Shown: piece by piece, positions 1-6,656 of the stretch | How positions within the stretch are numbered: position 1 is the stretch's first letter | Layout of the letters: the number at the start of each line of letters is the position of its first letter | Origin: Acidobacteriota bacterium | Lineage (GTDB): Bacteria > Acidobacteriota > Vicinamibacteria > Vicinamibacterales > 2-12-FULL-66-21 | Assembly: GCA_020200195.1 (NCBI GenBank) | Contig: JAIVJE010000380.1 | Span: 1-6,667 of the forward strand | DNA: 6,667 bases | Direction of reading: 5' to 3' | The notes under the pieces: generated by a model | Databases searched by the model: none | What the model was told of the DNA's origin: nothing | Seen by the model: only the letters and a program-made list of their open reading frames with translations | Made by a program: the position numbers and the translations under genes

Positions 1-1
1 C

Positions 2-46
2 TCGAATGGCCGCACGCCAATGAAGTGGGAGGGTTCGGTCCGTTGA
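2..46 (+). CDS. C-terminal end of an unidentified upstream gene (partial)
   Basis: A frame open from the left edge ends in TGA at 44-46 and would encode the last 14 residues of a protein, ending MKWEGSVR. Its codons are mostly G/C at the third position, as in the neighbouring genes. The stop overlaps the proposed TTG start of the next gene (TTGA), the usual arrangement for translationally coupled genes. A rival reading is that the upstream gene ends at the TGA at 21-23 in a different frame (ending MAARQ). Both fit the spacing. The visible piece is too short to identify a family. A VTC-type polyphosphate polymerase would be the expected neighbour of a DUF4956 gene, but this is inferred only from context. 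Confidence 0.3.
   Translation, partial: SNGRTPMKWEGSVR
28..33 (+). promoter_or_regulatory. Ribosome binding site that selects the DUF4956 start
   Basis: GGAGGG at 28-33 is a near-perfect Shine-Dalgarno sequence. Nine bases separate it from the TTG at 43-45. It lies downstream of the alternative GTG at 25, so it cannot serve that codon, and no comparable purine-rich site precedes the GTG in the visible bases. Confidence 0.55.
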
Positions 47-708
47 CCGACGACGCGCTCGCCGCCTCCGCGTCGGTCCCCCGACGGCCGTTTCTCGAGC
101 TGCTGAAGCTCATTGCGGCGGCGCTCGTCGGGCTGCTCGTGACCGCCGTGCACACGCCCGCTGCGCAGGACAAGGCGATCGGCCGCTCGATGCCGCAGGC
201 CCAGGTGCTGCTGAGCGTGTCGGGAGCGATGATCATGATCATCATCGGCAGCTCCATCGCCCGTGCATTCGGCATCGCCGGCGCGGCGAGCATCATCCGC
301 TTCCGTACTCCCGTCGAAGATCCCAAAGACGTCACCATCCTGTTTCTGCTGATGGCGCTCGGCATGGCCTGCGGACTCGGCGCGTTCGCCGTCGCCGGCC
401 TGGGCACGGCGTTCCTCTGCCTGCTACTGGTCGGACTCGAGCTCACCGTGCAAAGGCGGCCGCGCACGATGACGGTTGAGATCGAATGCGAGGGGCGCGA
501 TTTCCCGATGGATCACGTTCAGCACGTGTTCGCCAGGAACCGCGTCGCCTTCGAACCACGGGAAGTCTCACAGGGTAAGGACACCGTGGTGAAGTACCAC
601 GCGACGGTGGATGGCAACGTGCCCCTCGAAGAGCTGAGCGCGCAGCTCGTCGCCGGCGGCCAGGGGATCAAGGCGGTGTCATGGGAAGTGTCGAAAAAAT
701 CCTCCTGA
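43..708 (+). CDS. DUF4956 family integral membrane protein
   Basis: This is a 221-residue membrane protein of the DUF4956 family, whose biochemical role is unknown. Four hydrophobic segments are visible at about residues 18-38, 54-74, 97-114 and 115-134. The family hallmark lies between the second and third: a small-residue stretch (AFGIAGAASI) leading into IIRFRTPVEDPKD at about 84-95. A soluble C-terminal domain of about 80 residues follows and is probably cytoplasmic. The length is normal for the family. The TTG start is chosen because of the ribosome binding site at 28-33 and the overlap with an upstream stop. The frame is also open from the left edge, with a GTG at 25, so a longer N-terminus is possible. 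DUF4956 genes are, from memory, often next to VTC polyphosphate polymerase and CotH kinase genes, and a CotH gene is indeed two genes downstream. A role as membrane partner of polyphosphate synthesis or transport is inference. Confidence 0.85.
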   Translation: MTDDALAASASVPRRPFLELLKLIAAALVGLLVTAVHTPAAQDKAIGRSMPQAQVLLSVSGAMIMIIIGSSIARAFGIAGAASIIRFRTPVEDPKDVTILFLLMALGMACGLGAFAVAGLGTAFLCLLLVGLELTVQRRPRTMTVEIECEGRDFPMDHVQHVFARNRVAFEPREVSQGKDTVVKYHATVDGNVPLEELSAQLVAGGQGIKAVSWEVSKKSS

Positions 709-1985
709 TCGGGCTGTTGGCGGCACGCACCGCCGCGCAAACGCCGGCAGAGCCCGGTGCCGTCGCGGCCCCGTCCCCGCCGGTGCCGGCCGTTGCGCAG
801 CAGGAATCGCCGAAGCTCCCGCCCGTGCGGTTCCTGTTTCGCAAGCCGCCGTCGCTCAGAATCGGCGATGAGTTCCGGATGGACTTCCGTGTGCGGCTGC
901 AGTCCGACATCCGGGACTTCCGGCCGGACCTGCCGATCGACGGTGACACGTTTGTATTCCGGCGCGCGCGTGTCGGCATTCAGGGACGGGTGTACGACGA
1001 TCTGGAATACGAAGTCGACGCGGAATTGCGGGACACAGACGCGCCGTGGCGCAACGTCTTTCTGAACTACCGGCGCTTTCGCGTCGCGGAGGTCCAGGGA
1101 GGTCGGTTCAAGATGCCGTTCGGGCGCGACCAGCTCAGCGGCATTTTCAACATCAATTTTCTCGAGCGGTCGCTCATCGGCTCCTACCTGGCCCCAGGCC
1201 GCGACGAGGGGGCCATGGTGCACGGCCAGTTTGCGGACGGGATAGTCGCGTACGAGACCGGCGTGTTTCGGAGCGACGGTGACAACTCGCACCTGGAGGA
1301 GTCGCCAGGGGCGGGGCGCACCTGGGCCGGCCGGGTAGTGGTCGCCCCCCTGGCCCGGAAGCGCCGCCGGTGGCGCTCGCTGGAAGTCGGGGCGGCCGCC
1401 ACGAGCGGCACCCTCCCTGAAGGGCTGAACAGCCTGACTGGCCGTACGCTCTCCGGGTACCGGTTTGTGGAGCCTGTCTACGTACGAGGACGGCGCGTCC
1501 GACTGGGTCTGGAGGGTGGCTGGGCCCCTGGACCGTTTTCCGTACAGGCTGAATACACAAGGGTTAACGACCAACGGAACGGACAGGGGCTCGGCGACGT
1601 CGATCTTACCGACGCGGTGAGCCAGGGCTGGTATCTAAGCGGCACCTGGGCACTCACCGGCGAGCGCAAAGCTGGGGGGATCGAGCCCCGGCGCCCCCTG
1701 TTTCAGGGCGGGATTGGAGCGGTGGAATTGGGGGCGCGCATCGAAGCCATGCGGTTCGGTAGCGGGGTCGAGGGCGACGAGCCGCCGTTCGCGAACCCCC
1801 GCGCGGCCAATTTGCTCGAGAATCGCGACCGCATCCTCACGCTTGGTGTAAATTGGTATCTCAACCTATTCGGCCGCGTGTCGTTCAACGCCACGCGCGA
1901 GGATATCAAAGACCCGGCGCGCAGTCCGGTGCTGGACCGCACCCGTTTCTGGGGTGCGGCGCTCCGGCTGCAGTTTGTGTTGTGA
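681..1985 (+). CDS. Phosphate-selective porin O/P family outer-membrane protein
   Basis: This is a 434-residue outer-membrane beta-barrel that probably lets phosphate or other anions cross the outer membrane. A signal peptide (hydrophobic ILLIGLLA at residues 7-14) is probably cleaved near residue 19 before QTPAEPG. A proline/alanine-rich linker to about residue 50 follows. The barrel carries signatures of the OprO/OprP family: FVFRRARVGIQG at 91-102, GRFKMPFGRDQL at 141-152, the strand and turn GWYLSGTWALTGERK at 316-330, and a terminal strand ending LRLQFVL. Length and order match the family. The ATG at 681 lies inside the DUF4956 gene and overlaps it by 28 bases, with AAGG at 670-673 as a modest ribosome binding site, so translation is probably coupled. 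No ion-selectivity residues can be assigned by eye, and the true substrate could be another anion such as pyrophosphate or polyphosphate. Confidence 0.85.
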   Translation: MGSVEKILLIGLLAARTAAQTPAEPGAVAAPSPPVPAVAQQESPKLPPVRFLFRKPPSLRIGDEFRMDFRVRLQSDIRDFRPDLPIDGDTFVFRRARVGIQGRVYDDLEYEVDAELRDTDAPWRNVFLNYRRFRVAEVQGGRFKMPFGRDQLSGIFNINFLERSLIGSYLAPGRDEGAMVHGQFADGIVAYETGVFRSDGDNSHLEESPGAGRTWAGRVVVAPLARKRRRWRSLEVGAAATSGTLPEGLNSLTGRTLSGYRFVEPVYVRGRRVRLGLEGGWAPGPFSVQAEYTRVNDQRNGQGLGDVDLTDAVSQGWYLSGTWALTGERKAGGIEPRRPLFQGGIGAVELGARIEAMRFGSGVEGDEPPFANPRAANLLENRDRILTLGVNWYLNLFGRVSFNATREDIKDPARSPVLDRTRFWGAALRLQFVL

Positions 1986-2002
1986 CGGAAGTCCGCAAGG
2001 CT

Positions 2003-2007
2003 GGAGG
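2003..2007 (+). promoter_or_regulatory. Ribosome binding site of the CotH gene
   Basis: GGAGG at 2003-2007 precedes two consecutive ATG codons at 2010 and 2013. The spacing is 2 bases to the first and 5 to the second, so the second is the more likely start. Confidence 0.5.
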
Positions 2008-2012
2008 CCATG

Positions 2013-3302
2013 ATGTGGTGTAAGGTGCCCGCGCGCGTGCTGGTCGCCGTCTGCGTGTTCGTAGCGCTTCCCTGCCTCGTCGTCGCGCAGCCGCCGGGGC
2101 TGACCCAGGACGATTTCTTCGACGACACGACCGTGCAAGACCTCAAGCTGACCCTCAATTCGAAGGACTGGGCTGCGCTGCAGGCGACATTCCGGGAGAA
2201 CACCTACTATCCCGCCCAGCTCACGTGGCGTGGGGTGACGATCCAGAACGCGGGCATCCGATCGCGTGGCAACGGCAGCCGCCGTGAGACGAAACCCGGG
2301 CTTCGCTTCGACGCCGATCGCTATTCCGCCCAGCAGACCTTCCTCGGCATGAAGTCGTTCGTCCTGGACAACCTGGTGCAGGACGCGTCGATGATCAAAG
2401 AGCGGGTGGCCATGCTGTTCTTCCGCCGCATGGGTCAGCCGGCGCCGCGCGAGACGCACGTGCGGCTGTACGTCAACGACAAGTTCATTGGCCTGTACGC
2501 GGCGGTCGAGTCGATCGACAAGACGTATCTCGGACGGACGTTCGGCGCCGACGGTCACGGCGGCACGGAGAACGATGGATATCTGTTCGAATACGACTAT
2601 CTCGGTGAGTACTACTTCGAACACCGCGGCGAGGATCTCACGCAGTATGCGATGTTCAAGCCGGAGACTCGTGAGAAGGATGCGGCCGCGAAGATCTGGG
2701 GGCCGATCGAGTCGATGATCCAGGCGATCAACGAGACCCCGGACAACCAGTTCCTGAGCACGGTGTCCACCTATCTCGATCTCAACCTGTTCGCGCGCTA
2801 CGTGGGGATCGAGAATTTCCTGGCGGAGTGGGACGGCCTGCTCGGGGCCGCCGGGATGAACAACTTCTATTTTTATCGGTTCGAGGACCGCACGCAGTCG
2901 CAGTGGCTCGCCTGGGACAAGGACAACACGTTCCGCGCGACCGACTACCCGATCCTGCAGGGGGTCGGTCAGAATGTGCTCGCGCGGCGTGCCCTGGGCT
3001 TCCCGTCGCTGATGAACGCGTATCTCGATACGTTGCTCGAGTCCGCCGCGTCGGCGAACGAGCCCGATCCGGAGGCAGTAGAGGAATTCTTACCGAATGG
3101 CAAGCGGGTGGCCAAGCCCGGATGGCTCGAGCGGGAAATCCTCCGCGAGTACGCGCAGATACGCGCGATCGCGCTCGCCGATCCGGTCAAGGCCTACACG
3201 AACGAGGAATTCGAGGACGAAATCCAGCGTCTGCTGGCGTTTGCGCGCGAACGGTCGGCCTTTGTCAGAACCGAGGTCGAGAAGCTGAGGGGCAAGAAGT
3301 AG
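2013..3302 (+). CDS. Secreted CotH-family protein kinase
   Basis: This is a 429-residue exported protein of the CotH kinase family, relatives of the Bacillus spore-coat kinase CotH, which phosphorylates proteins and has an atypical kinase fold. A signal peptide spans residues 1-25 with probable cleavage after LVVA, and no lipobox is present, so a periplasmic or outer-membrane-associated location is expected. Family landmarks appear in order: GIRSRGN at 81-87, a basic KPGLRF at 94-99, VNDKFIGLYAAVESID at 154-169 with the conserved Glu 166, the segment ENFLAEWDG near 267-275, NNFYFYR near 283-289, and the acidic WDKDNTF at 301-307. In this family the acidic W-D-x-D motif contributes metal or nucleotide binding. 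A charged helix rich in Glu and Arg closes the protein. The gene begins 27 bases after the porin stop and is probably co-transcribed with it. Its substrate is unknown. The neighbouring porin or the DUF4956 protein are candidates by context only. Confidence 0.88.
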   Translation: MWCKVPARVLVAVCVFVALPCLVVAQPPGLTQDDFFDDTTVQDLKLTLNSKDWAALQATFRENTYYPAQLTWRGVTIQNAGIRSRGNGSRRETKPGLRFDADRYSAQQTFLGMKSFVLDNLVQDASMIKERVAMLFFRRMGQPAPRETHVRLYVNDKFIGLYAAVESIDKTYLGRTFGADGHGGTENDGYLFEYDYLGEYYFEHRGEDLTQYAMFKPETREKDAAAKIWGPIESMIQAINETPDNQFLSTVSTYLDLNLFARYVGIENFLAEWDGLLGAAGMNNFYFYRFEDRTQSQWLAWDKDNTFRATDYPILQGVGQNVLARRALGFPSLMNAYLDTLLESAASANEPDPEAVEEFLPNGKRVAKPGWLEREILREYAQIRAIALADPVKAYTNEEFEDEIQRLLAFARERSAFVRTEVEKLRGKK

Positions 3303-3308
3303 CTACTT
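3297..3308. other. Palindrome formed by two abutting convergent stop codons
   Basis: AAGTAGCTACTT is a perfect 12-base palindrome. The left half is the final Lys and TAG of the CotH gene, and the right half is the final Lys and TAG of the dehydrogenase gene on the other strand. No base separates the two stops and no T-tract follows, so it is unlikely to act as an intrinsic terminator. Confidence 0.9.
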
Positions 3309-4874
3309 GATCCTCACCCGGCTCTGTTCGCGCATGAACTGCTGAACGTAGTACGGCCCGCCGGTGCCTTTGCCGGTCGAGCCGCTGGCTTTCCACCCGC
3401 CGAATGGATTGATGCCTGGCCACGCTCCGGTGGTCGCGCCCGAACGCCGGTTCGCATACGTGACGCCCGCCTGGATGCGATCGAAGAACCTGTCAATCTC
3501 CTTGTCGTCCTCCGAGAAGATCCCGGCGGTCAGGCCGTATTCAGTCTTGTTCGACAGATCGATCGCCTCGTCTAATGTCGCCACGTCGCCGAGGACGGTG
3601 ATGGGGACGAAGAGTTCCTCGTTGAATAAGGGATGATCTTTCGGCAGGCCGTCGATTAACGTCGGCTCGACGAAATAGCCGTGATTGAGCGGCTCGTTGG
3701 TGAGGCGGTTTCCGCCGACGAGGATCCTGCCGCCGTCGCGCTTGGCGCGCGCCACTGCGTCCTCGAACGTCTTCACGGCGCCCTCATTGATCACGGGACC
3801 CATCCAGACGTCCTTCTCGAGTGGATTGCCAACCCGGATCTTCTTCGTCTTGTCGACCAGCATGTCGACGAACTTCTGTCGCACGTCCTTCGACACGTAA
3901 ATGCGCGAGCACGCGGAGCACTTCTGGCCCTGGGCTCCAAACGCGGATCGGTAAACACCGTCGGATGCCTTGTCGAGATCCGCGCTGCTCGTGATGATCG
4001 CCGGGTTCTTGCCCCCCATCTCGATGATCAGCGGCCGCGGGATCGGGCGGGCCCCGTTTTCCCGAATCAGCTTCATGCCGACTTCCATGGATCCGGTGAA
4101 CACGATGCCGTCGACACCAGGGTTGTCGATCATCTCCTGGCCGGCGGTCCGCCCAGGGCCGGTCACGAAATTGAGGACGCCGGGCGGTAGACCTGCCTCC
4201 GCGGCACATTCAGCGAGTCGTACCGAGGTCACCGGCGTGTCGGAGGCCGGCTTCAGCACGACTGTGTTCCCGGCGACCAGTGCACCTCCGGCCGGCCCGC
4301 CGGCAAGCGCCATCGGGAAGTTGAACGGCGCGATCACCGCGAATACGCCGTACGGTCTCAGTACGCTCGAATTGTGCTCGTTGGGGCCCAGCGTGCTCAT
4401 CGTCTGCACGAAGCCGTCGTGTTTCACGAACTCGTCGCAGTAGTACTCGATGAGGTCTGCCGACTCGACGACGTCGCCGACGCACTCGAGCCGGTTCTTG
4501 CCGACCTCATACCCCATCAGCGCGGACAGTTCGTGCTGGTGCTTCCTGATCGTGTCAGCCAGTTTCTTGAGCAGCCGCACACGCTCCTGCCAGGGAGTAG
4601 CGCTCCAGCCCGGGAACGCGGCGCGCGCCGCTGCTATCGCCTGCTGTACGTGCTCGCGGCCGCCCTGCTGAAACCTGCCCATGACGATGCGCGTGTCCAC
4701 GGGGCTGGTTTTGACGAATTGCGACGATGCCGTCACGGCCTGGCCGTTGATGTACATCGGGTAGGTCTTGCCGAACGTGGACTTGACGCGCGCGATCGCG
4801 GCGTCGAGCTCGCTGTGCAGGTTCGGGTCCGCGCTCATCGTCGCGTAGGTGATTCGCTGTGTGGTCTGGCTCAT
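3303..4874 (-). CDS. 1-pyrroline-5-carboxylate (glutamate semialdehyde) dehydrogenase-like aldehyde dehydrogenase
   Basis: This is a 523-residue cytoplasmic NAD(P)-dependent aldehyde dehydrogenase. The closest fit is the class that oxidises L-glutamate 5-semialdehyde to glutamate, the second step of proline breakdown (RocA/PruA type). Catalytic features are all present: the oxyanion Asn 185 in PFNFP, cofactor-binding Lys 208 in LKPA, the Rossmann turn FTGS at 259-262, general-base Glu 285 in EMGGKN and nucleophile Cys 319 in GQKCSACSR. The last motif, with a second Cys at 322, is typical of pyrroline-5-carboxylate dehydrogenases. So is the C-terminal NPFGGWKASGSTGKGTGGP stretch at 489-507. 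GGAG eight bases upstream (plus-strand 4883-4886) supports the start. The gene begins 33 bases after the peptidase gene ends and is probably in the same transcript. No proline dehydrogenase is in the window, so another semialdehyde substrate remains possible. Confidence 0.88.
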   Translation of the reverse strand: MSQTTQRITYATMSADPNLHSELDAAIARVKSTFGKTYPMYINGQAVTASSQFVKTSPVDTRIVMGRFQQGGREHVQQAIAAARAAFPGWSATPWQERVRLLKKLADTIRKHQHELSALMGYEVGKNRLECVGDVVESADLIEYYCDEFVKHDGFVQTMSTLGPNEHNSSVLRPYGVFAVIAPFNFPMALAGGPAGGALVAGNTVVLKPASDTPVTSVRLAECAAEAGLPPGVLNFVTGPGRTAGQEMIDNPGVDGIVFTGSMEVGMKLIRENGARPIPRPLIIEMGGKNPAIITSSADLDKASDGVYRSAFGAQGQKCSACSRIYVSKDVRQKFVDMLVDKTKKIRVGNPLEKDVWMGPVINEGAVKTFEDAVARAKRDGGRILVGGNRLTNEPLNHGYFVEPTLIDGLPKDHPLFNEELFVPITVLGDVATLDEAIDLSNKTEYGLTAGIFSEDDKEIDRFFDRIQAGVTYANRRSGATTGAWPGINPFGGWKASGSTGKGTGGPYYVQQFMREQSRVRIK

Positions 4875-4907
4875 TCCATCGGCTCCATTCTCAATCGAGG
4901 TACTCTA

Positions 4908-6420
4908 TCACTGCTTTCTGCCGAAGTCCGGCGGCGCCATGAGCACCCACGTGTTGGGGTCGAGCACGACAGTCGACGGTTCGGAATCCGCTGTGAACGT
5001 CACGCGCGTGAGCCGTTCGGTCAGCGCGATGCGCTCGAGCCGCGTGGCGCTGGAGCCCCGGAACCGCATGGCGATCTCGAGCGCGATAGTGTATGGCTCG
5101 CCAGACTGCGCCTGCGCGAGTTCGACGCGGACCTGCTTTGCCGAGGCGTCGTATTGCCAGGTTCCGATGAGCCTGGGCACTCCGCTGCGGGTCAGCCACT
5201 GAGTGAAGAGGGGCCGCAGATCCTTGCCGGACGCGGCTTCCATCACGCGGCGCAGCTCGTCGGTGGTCGCGTTCTGGTCGCGGTATCGGCGGTAGTACTC
5301 GCGTATGCCGGTCCAGAAGGCCTCGGTGCCGATGACACCGCGCAGCATGTGCAGGGCTGCGGGTAAGTCCTGCGACAAACGCATCGCGTCCTTCGAACTG
5401 TTCGGTGTAGAGCAAGGTGAAATACGTCGCAAATCCCTCGCTCAACCACACGTCGTCCCAGTCCCGTTCGGTCACGGCGTTGCCCCACCACTGGTGCGCA
5501 ACCTCGTGCACGACGGGCGCTCGGCCGGCTGCGACGCCTTTCTCGCCATAAAAGATGACGCTTGCATGCTCGGTCCCGCCGCTCAGGCCCGCGGCCTGCA
5601 CGTGGCCGAGTTTCTCGTAGGAATACGGGCCGATCTGCTCGGCGAAGAACTCGAGCGCACGGCGCCCCGTTGACTCGAACAGCCGATAGCCCTTCTCACG
5701 GTCCTGTGGAAAGACCCACACCTGAAGCGGCACACCCTTGGCGTGCCCGTAGTGATGAGCGGCGAAACGCGCCACGCCCAGCGCATAGAGCCAGGATGAA
5801 ATAGGCACCGATTGTTTCCAGTGCGTCCGCCGCAAGCCATGAGGCAGATCGAGCTCCTCCTGGAGAAGGCCGTTCGCGATCACTTGAAACCCTGCGGCGG
5901 TCGTCACGATGAATTCGCCCGTCGCCTTGTCGTACGGATGATCGATCATCGGCAACCACTGACGCGCGCGATCCGGCCAGTTTTCGCTGAACGCGGTCCG
6001 CTCGCCGTGCATGTTATCGATCAGCCGCAGCCCCTCGGACGGGATACCTCCATACGTGATGGTGAAGGAGGCTTCGTCGCCGGCGATTGACGGTGCAGGC
6101 AGCGTCATCGTGAGCCGATTGCCCTCGTGTGCGAAGCGGATCGGCGCGGCCGCCAACGTGACGCTCGATACCGACATGCCTTTGCCGTTCGCGGCGGAGG
6201 TCAAGTCGAGCGACACCTGTCGAATGCCTGCGGAGGTGAAGCGTACGGTGACAGACGCTTCGCCGGCGATGTTGTTCGTGTCGCCGGTGAGCAGCGTCAG
6301 GCGAAACACGTAGTGCAACGCGTCGACCCCGGCTTGACGAGGATACGTGTCCGCCCGTGCGTCGAGGACGAACACCAGAACCAGGAAGCTGACGAGAACC
6401 AGGCGAGGGATGATGCGCAT
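4908..6420 (-). pseudogene. M1-family zinc aminopeptidase, frameshifted with an internal deletion
   Basis: This gene encodes an exported aminopeptidase of the M1 (gluzincin) family, which trims N-terminal residues from peptides. The first part reads from the ATG at 6418-6420 and has a signal peptide (residues 1-23, cleavage after ARA), the N-terminal beta domain, the substrate-binding motif as GGTEHAS at 281-287, and the zinc site HEVAH at 305-309 with the third ligand Glu 328, eighteen residues after the second His. Homology in this frame ends near FVAGL (residue 352, about 5365). It resumes in another frame at ALHMLRGVIGTEAFW and continues through FTQWLTRSGVPRL to a TGA at 4908-4910. About 35-40 residues usually found between these points, including the YxKGA motif with the catalytic Tyr, are not present in any frame. 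The first frame stays open to 4891 but encodes unrelated arginine-rich sequence, so an automatic call of 509 residues there would be misleading. The product is probably inactive. An assembly error is possible. Confidence 0.8.
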
Positions 6421-6430
6421 GAATGCGCGC

Positions 6431-6436
6431 AGTATA
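6431..6436 (-). promoter_or_regulatory. Possible -10 element for the M1 peptidase gene
   Basis: Read on the minus strand, this is TATACT, within TTTTATACT. It lies ten bases before the peptidase ATG. Transcription from it would start about 3-4 bases before the ATG, giving a nearly leaderless message, which agrees with the absence of a Shine-Dalgarno sequence. No convincing -35 box is visible. The call rests on one short A/T-rich match in G/C-rich DNA. Confidence 0.3.
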
Positions 6437-6474
6437 AAAGTACGGTGGAGGCCGGTGGAAGATCGCTGGGACTA

Positions 6475-6656
6475 CCGGTGGCGTCCGGGCGTGGCACGCT
6501 GAGGTCCGGCTGAAGCCGGACACTACTGCTGATGGCTCTTCCCGGTGGCGTCCGACTTTAGCCGGCCCCTTACGGCCGAGGTCTTCCCGGTGGCGTCCGG
6601 CTGAAGCCGGACACTACGGCTGAGGACTCTTCCCCCGGCGGCGTCCGGCTTTAACG
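6475..6656. repeat. Array of 45-48 base palindromic intergenic repeats
   Basis: The element CCCGGTGGCGTCCGGCT recurs, followed by an inverted arm and a tail ending near CTCTTC. The GTCCG cores begin at 6504, 6550, 6595 and 6643 (spacings 46, 45 and 48), with a partial copy at 6483. Copies at 6504-6521 and 6595-6612 are identical perfect hairpins, GTCCGGCT-GA-AGCCGGAC, and both are followed by ACTAC. The copy at 6550 is an imperfect hairpin with a second small inverted repeat (CGGCC at 6563-6567, GGCCG at 6574-6578). The copy at 6643 has lost its right arm. The stretch lies upstream of the peptidase gene and holds no coding frame. It resembles REP-type dispersed repeats, and a dispersed nature is inferred. 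No T-tract follows the hairpins, so they are not standard terminators. Confidence 0.8.

Noticed and set aside
519..1574. Long open frame on the minus strand opposite the DUF4956 and porin genes (351 codons).
   Set aside because: It is rich in Arg, Pro and Ala, has no recognisable domain, and mirrors two well-supported genes. High GC makes such antisense frames common.
2013..2090. CotH product as a lipoprotein, because cysteines lie in its signal peptide.
   Set aside because: The cysteines are preceded by Val or Pro at the -1 position, which does not fit a lipobox. Cleavage by signal peptidase I after LVVA is more likely.
3681..4190. Plus-strand frame of 169 codons opposite the dehydrogenase active-site region.
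   Set aside because: It is fully contained in a strongly conserved gene on the other strand and has no family features.
4891..5363. Continuation of the first peptidase frame to a stop at 4891.
   Set aside because: After residue 352 the sequence is Arg/His-rich and unrelated to M1 enzymes, while the other frame carries clear M1 C-terminal sequence. The open frame is accidental.
4374..5366. Open plus-strand frame of 330 codons opposite the dehydrogenase and peptidase genes.
   Set aside because: It crosses two real genes and their spacer, shows no domain or signal, and has the composition of an antisense shadow.
6504..6521. Intrinsic terminator formed by the GTCCGGCTGAAGCCGGAC hairpin.
   Set aside because: The stem is strong but no T-run follows on either strand, and the hairpin recurs as part of a repeat unit.
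6475..6656. Possible CRISPR array, because of regular spacing.
   Set aside because: The sequences between the hairpins are themselves conserved from copy to copy, copies are degenerate, and no unique spacers exist. Palindromic tandem repeats explain it better.
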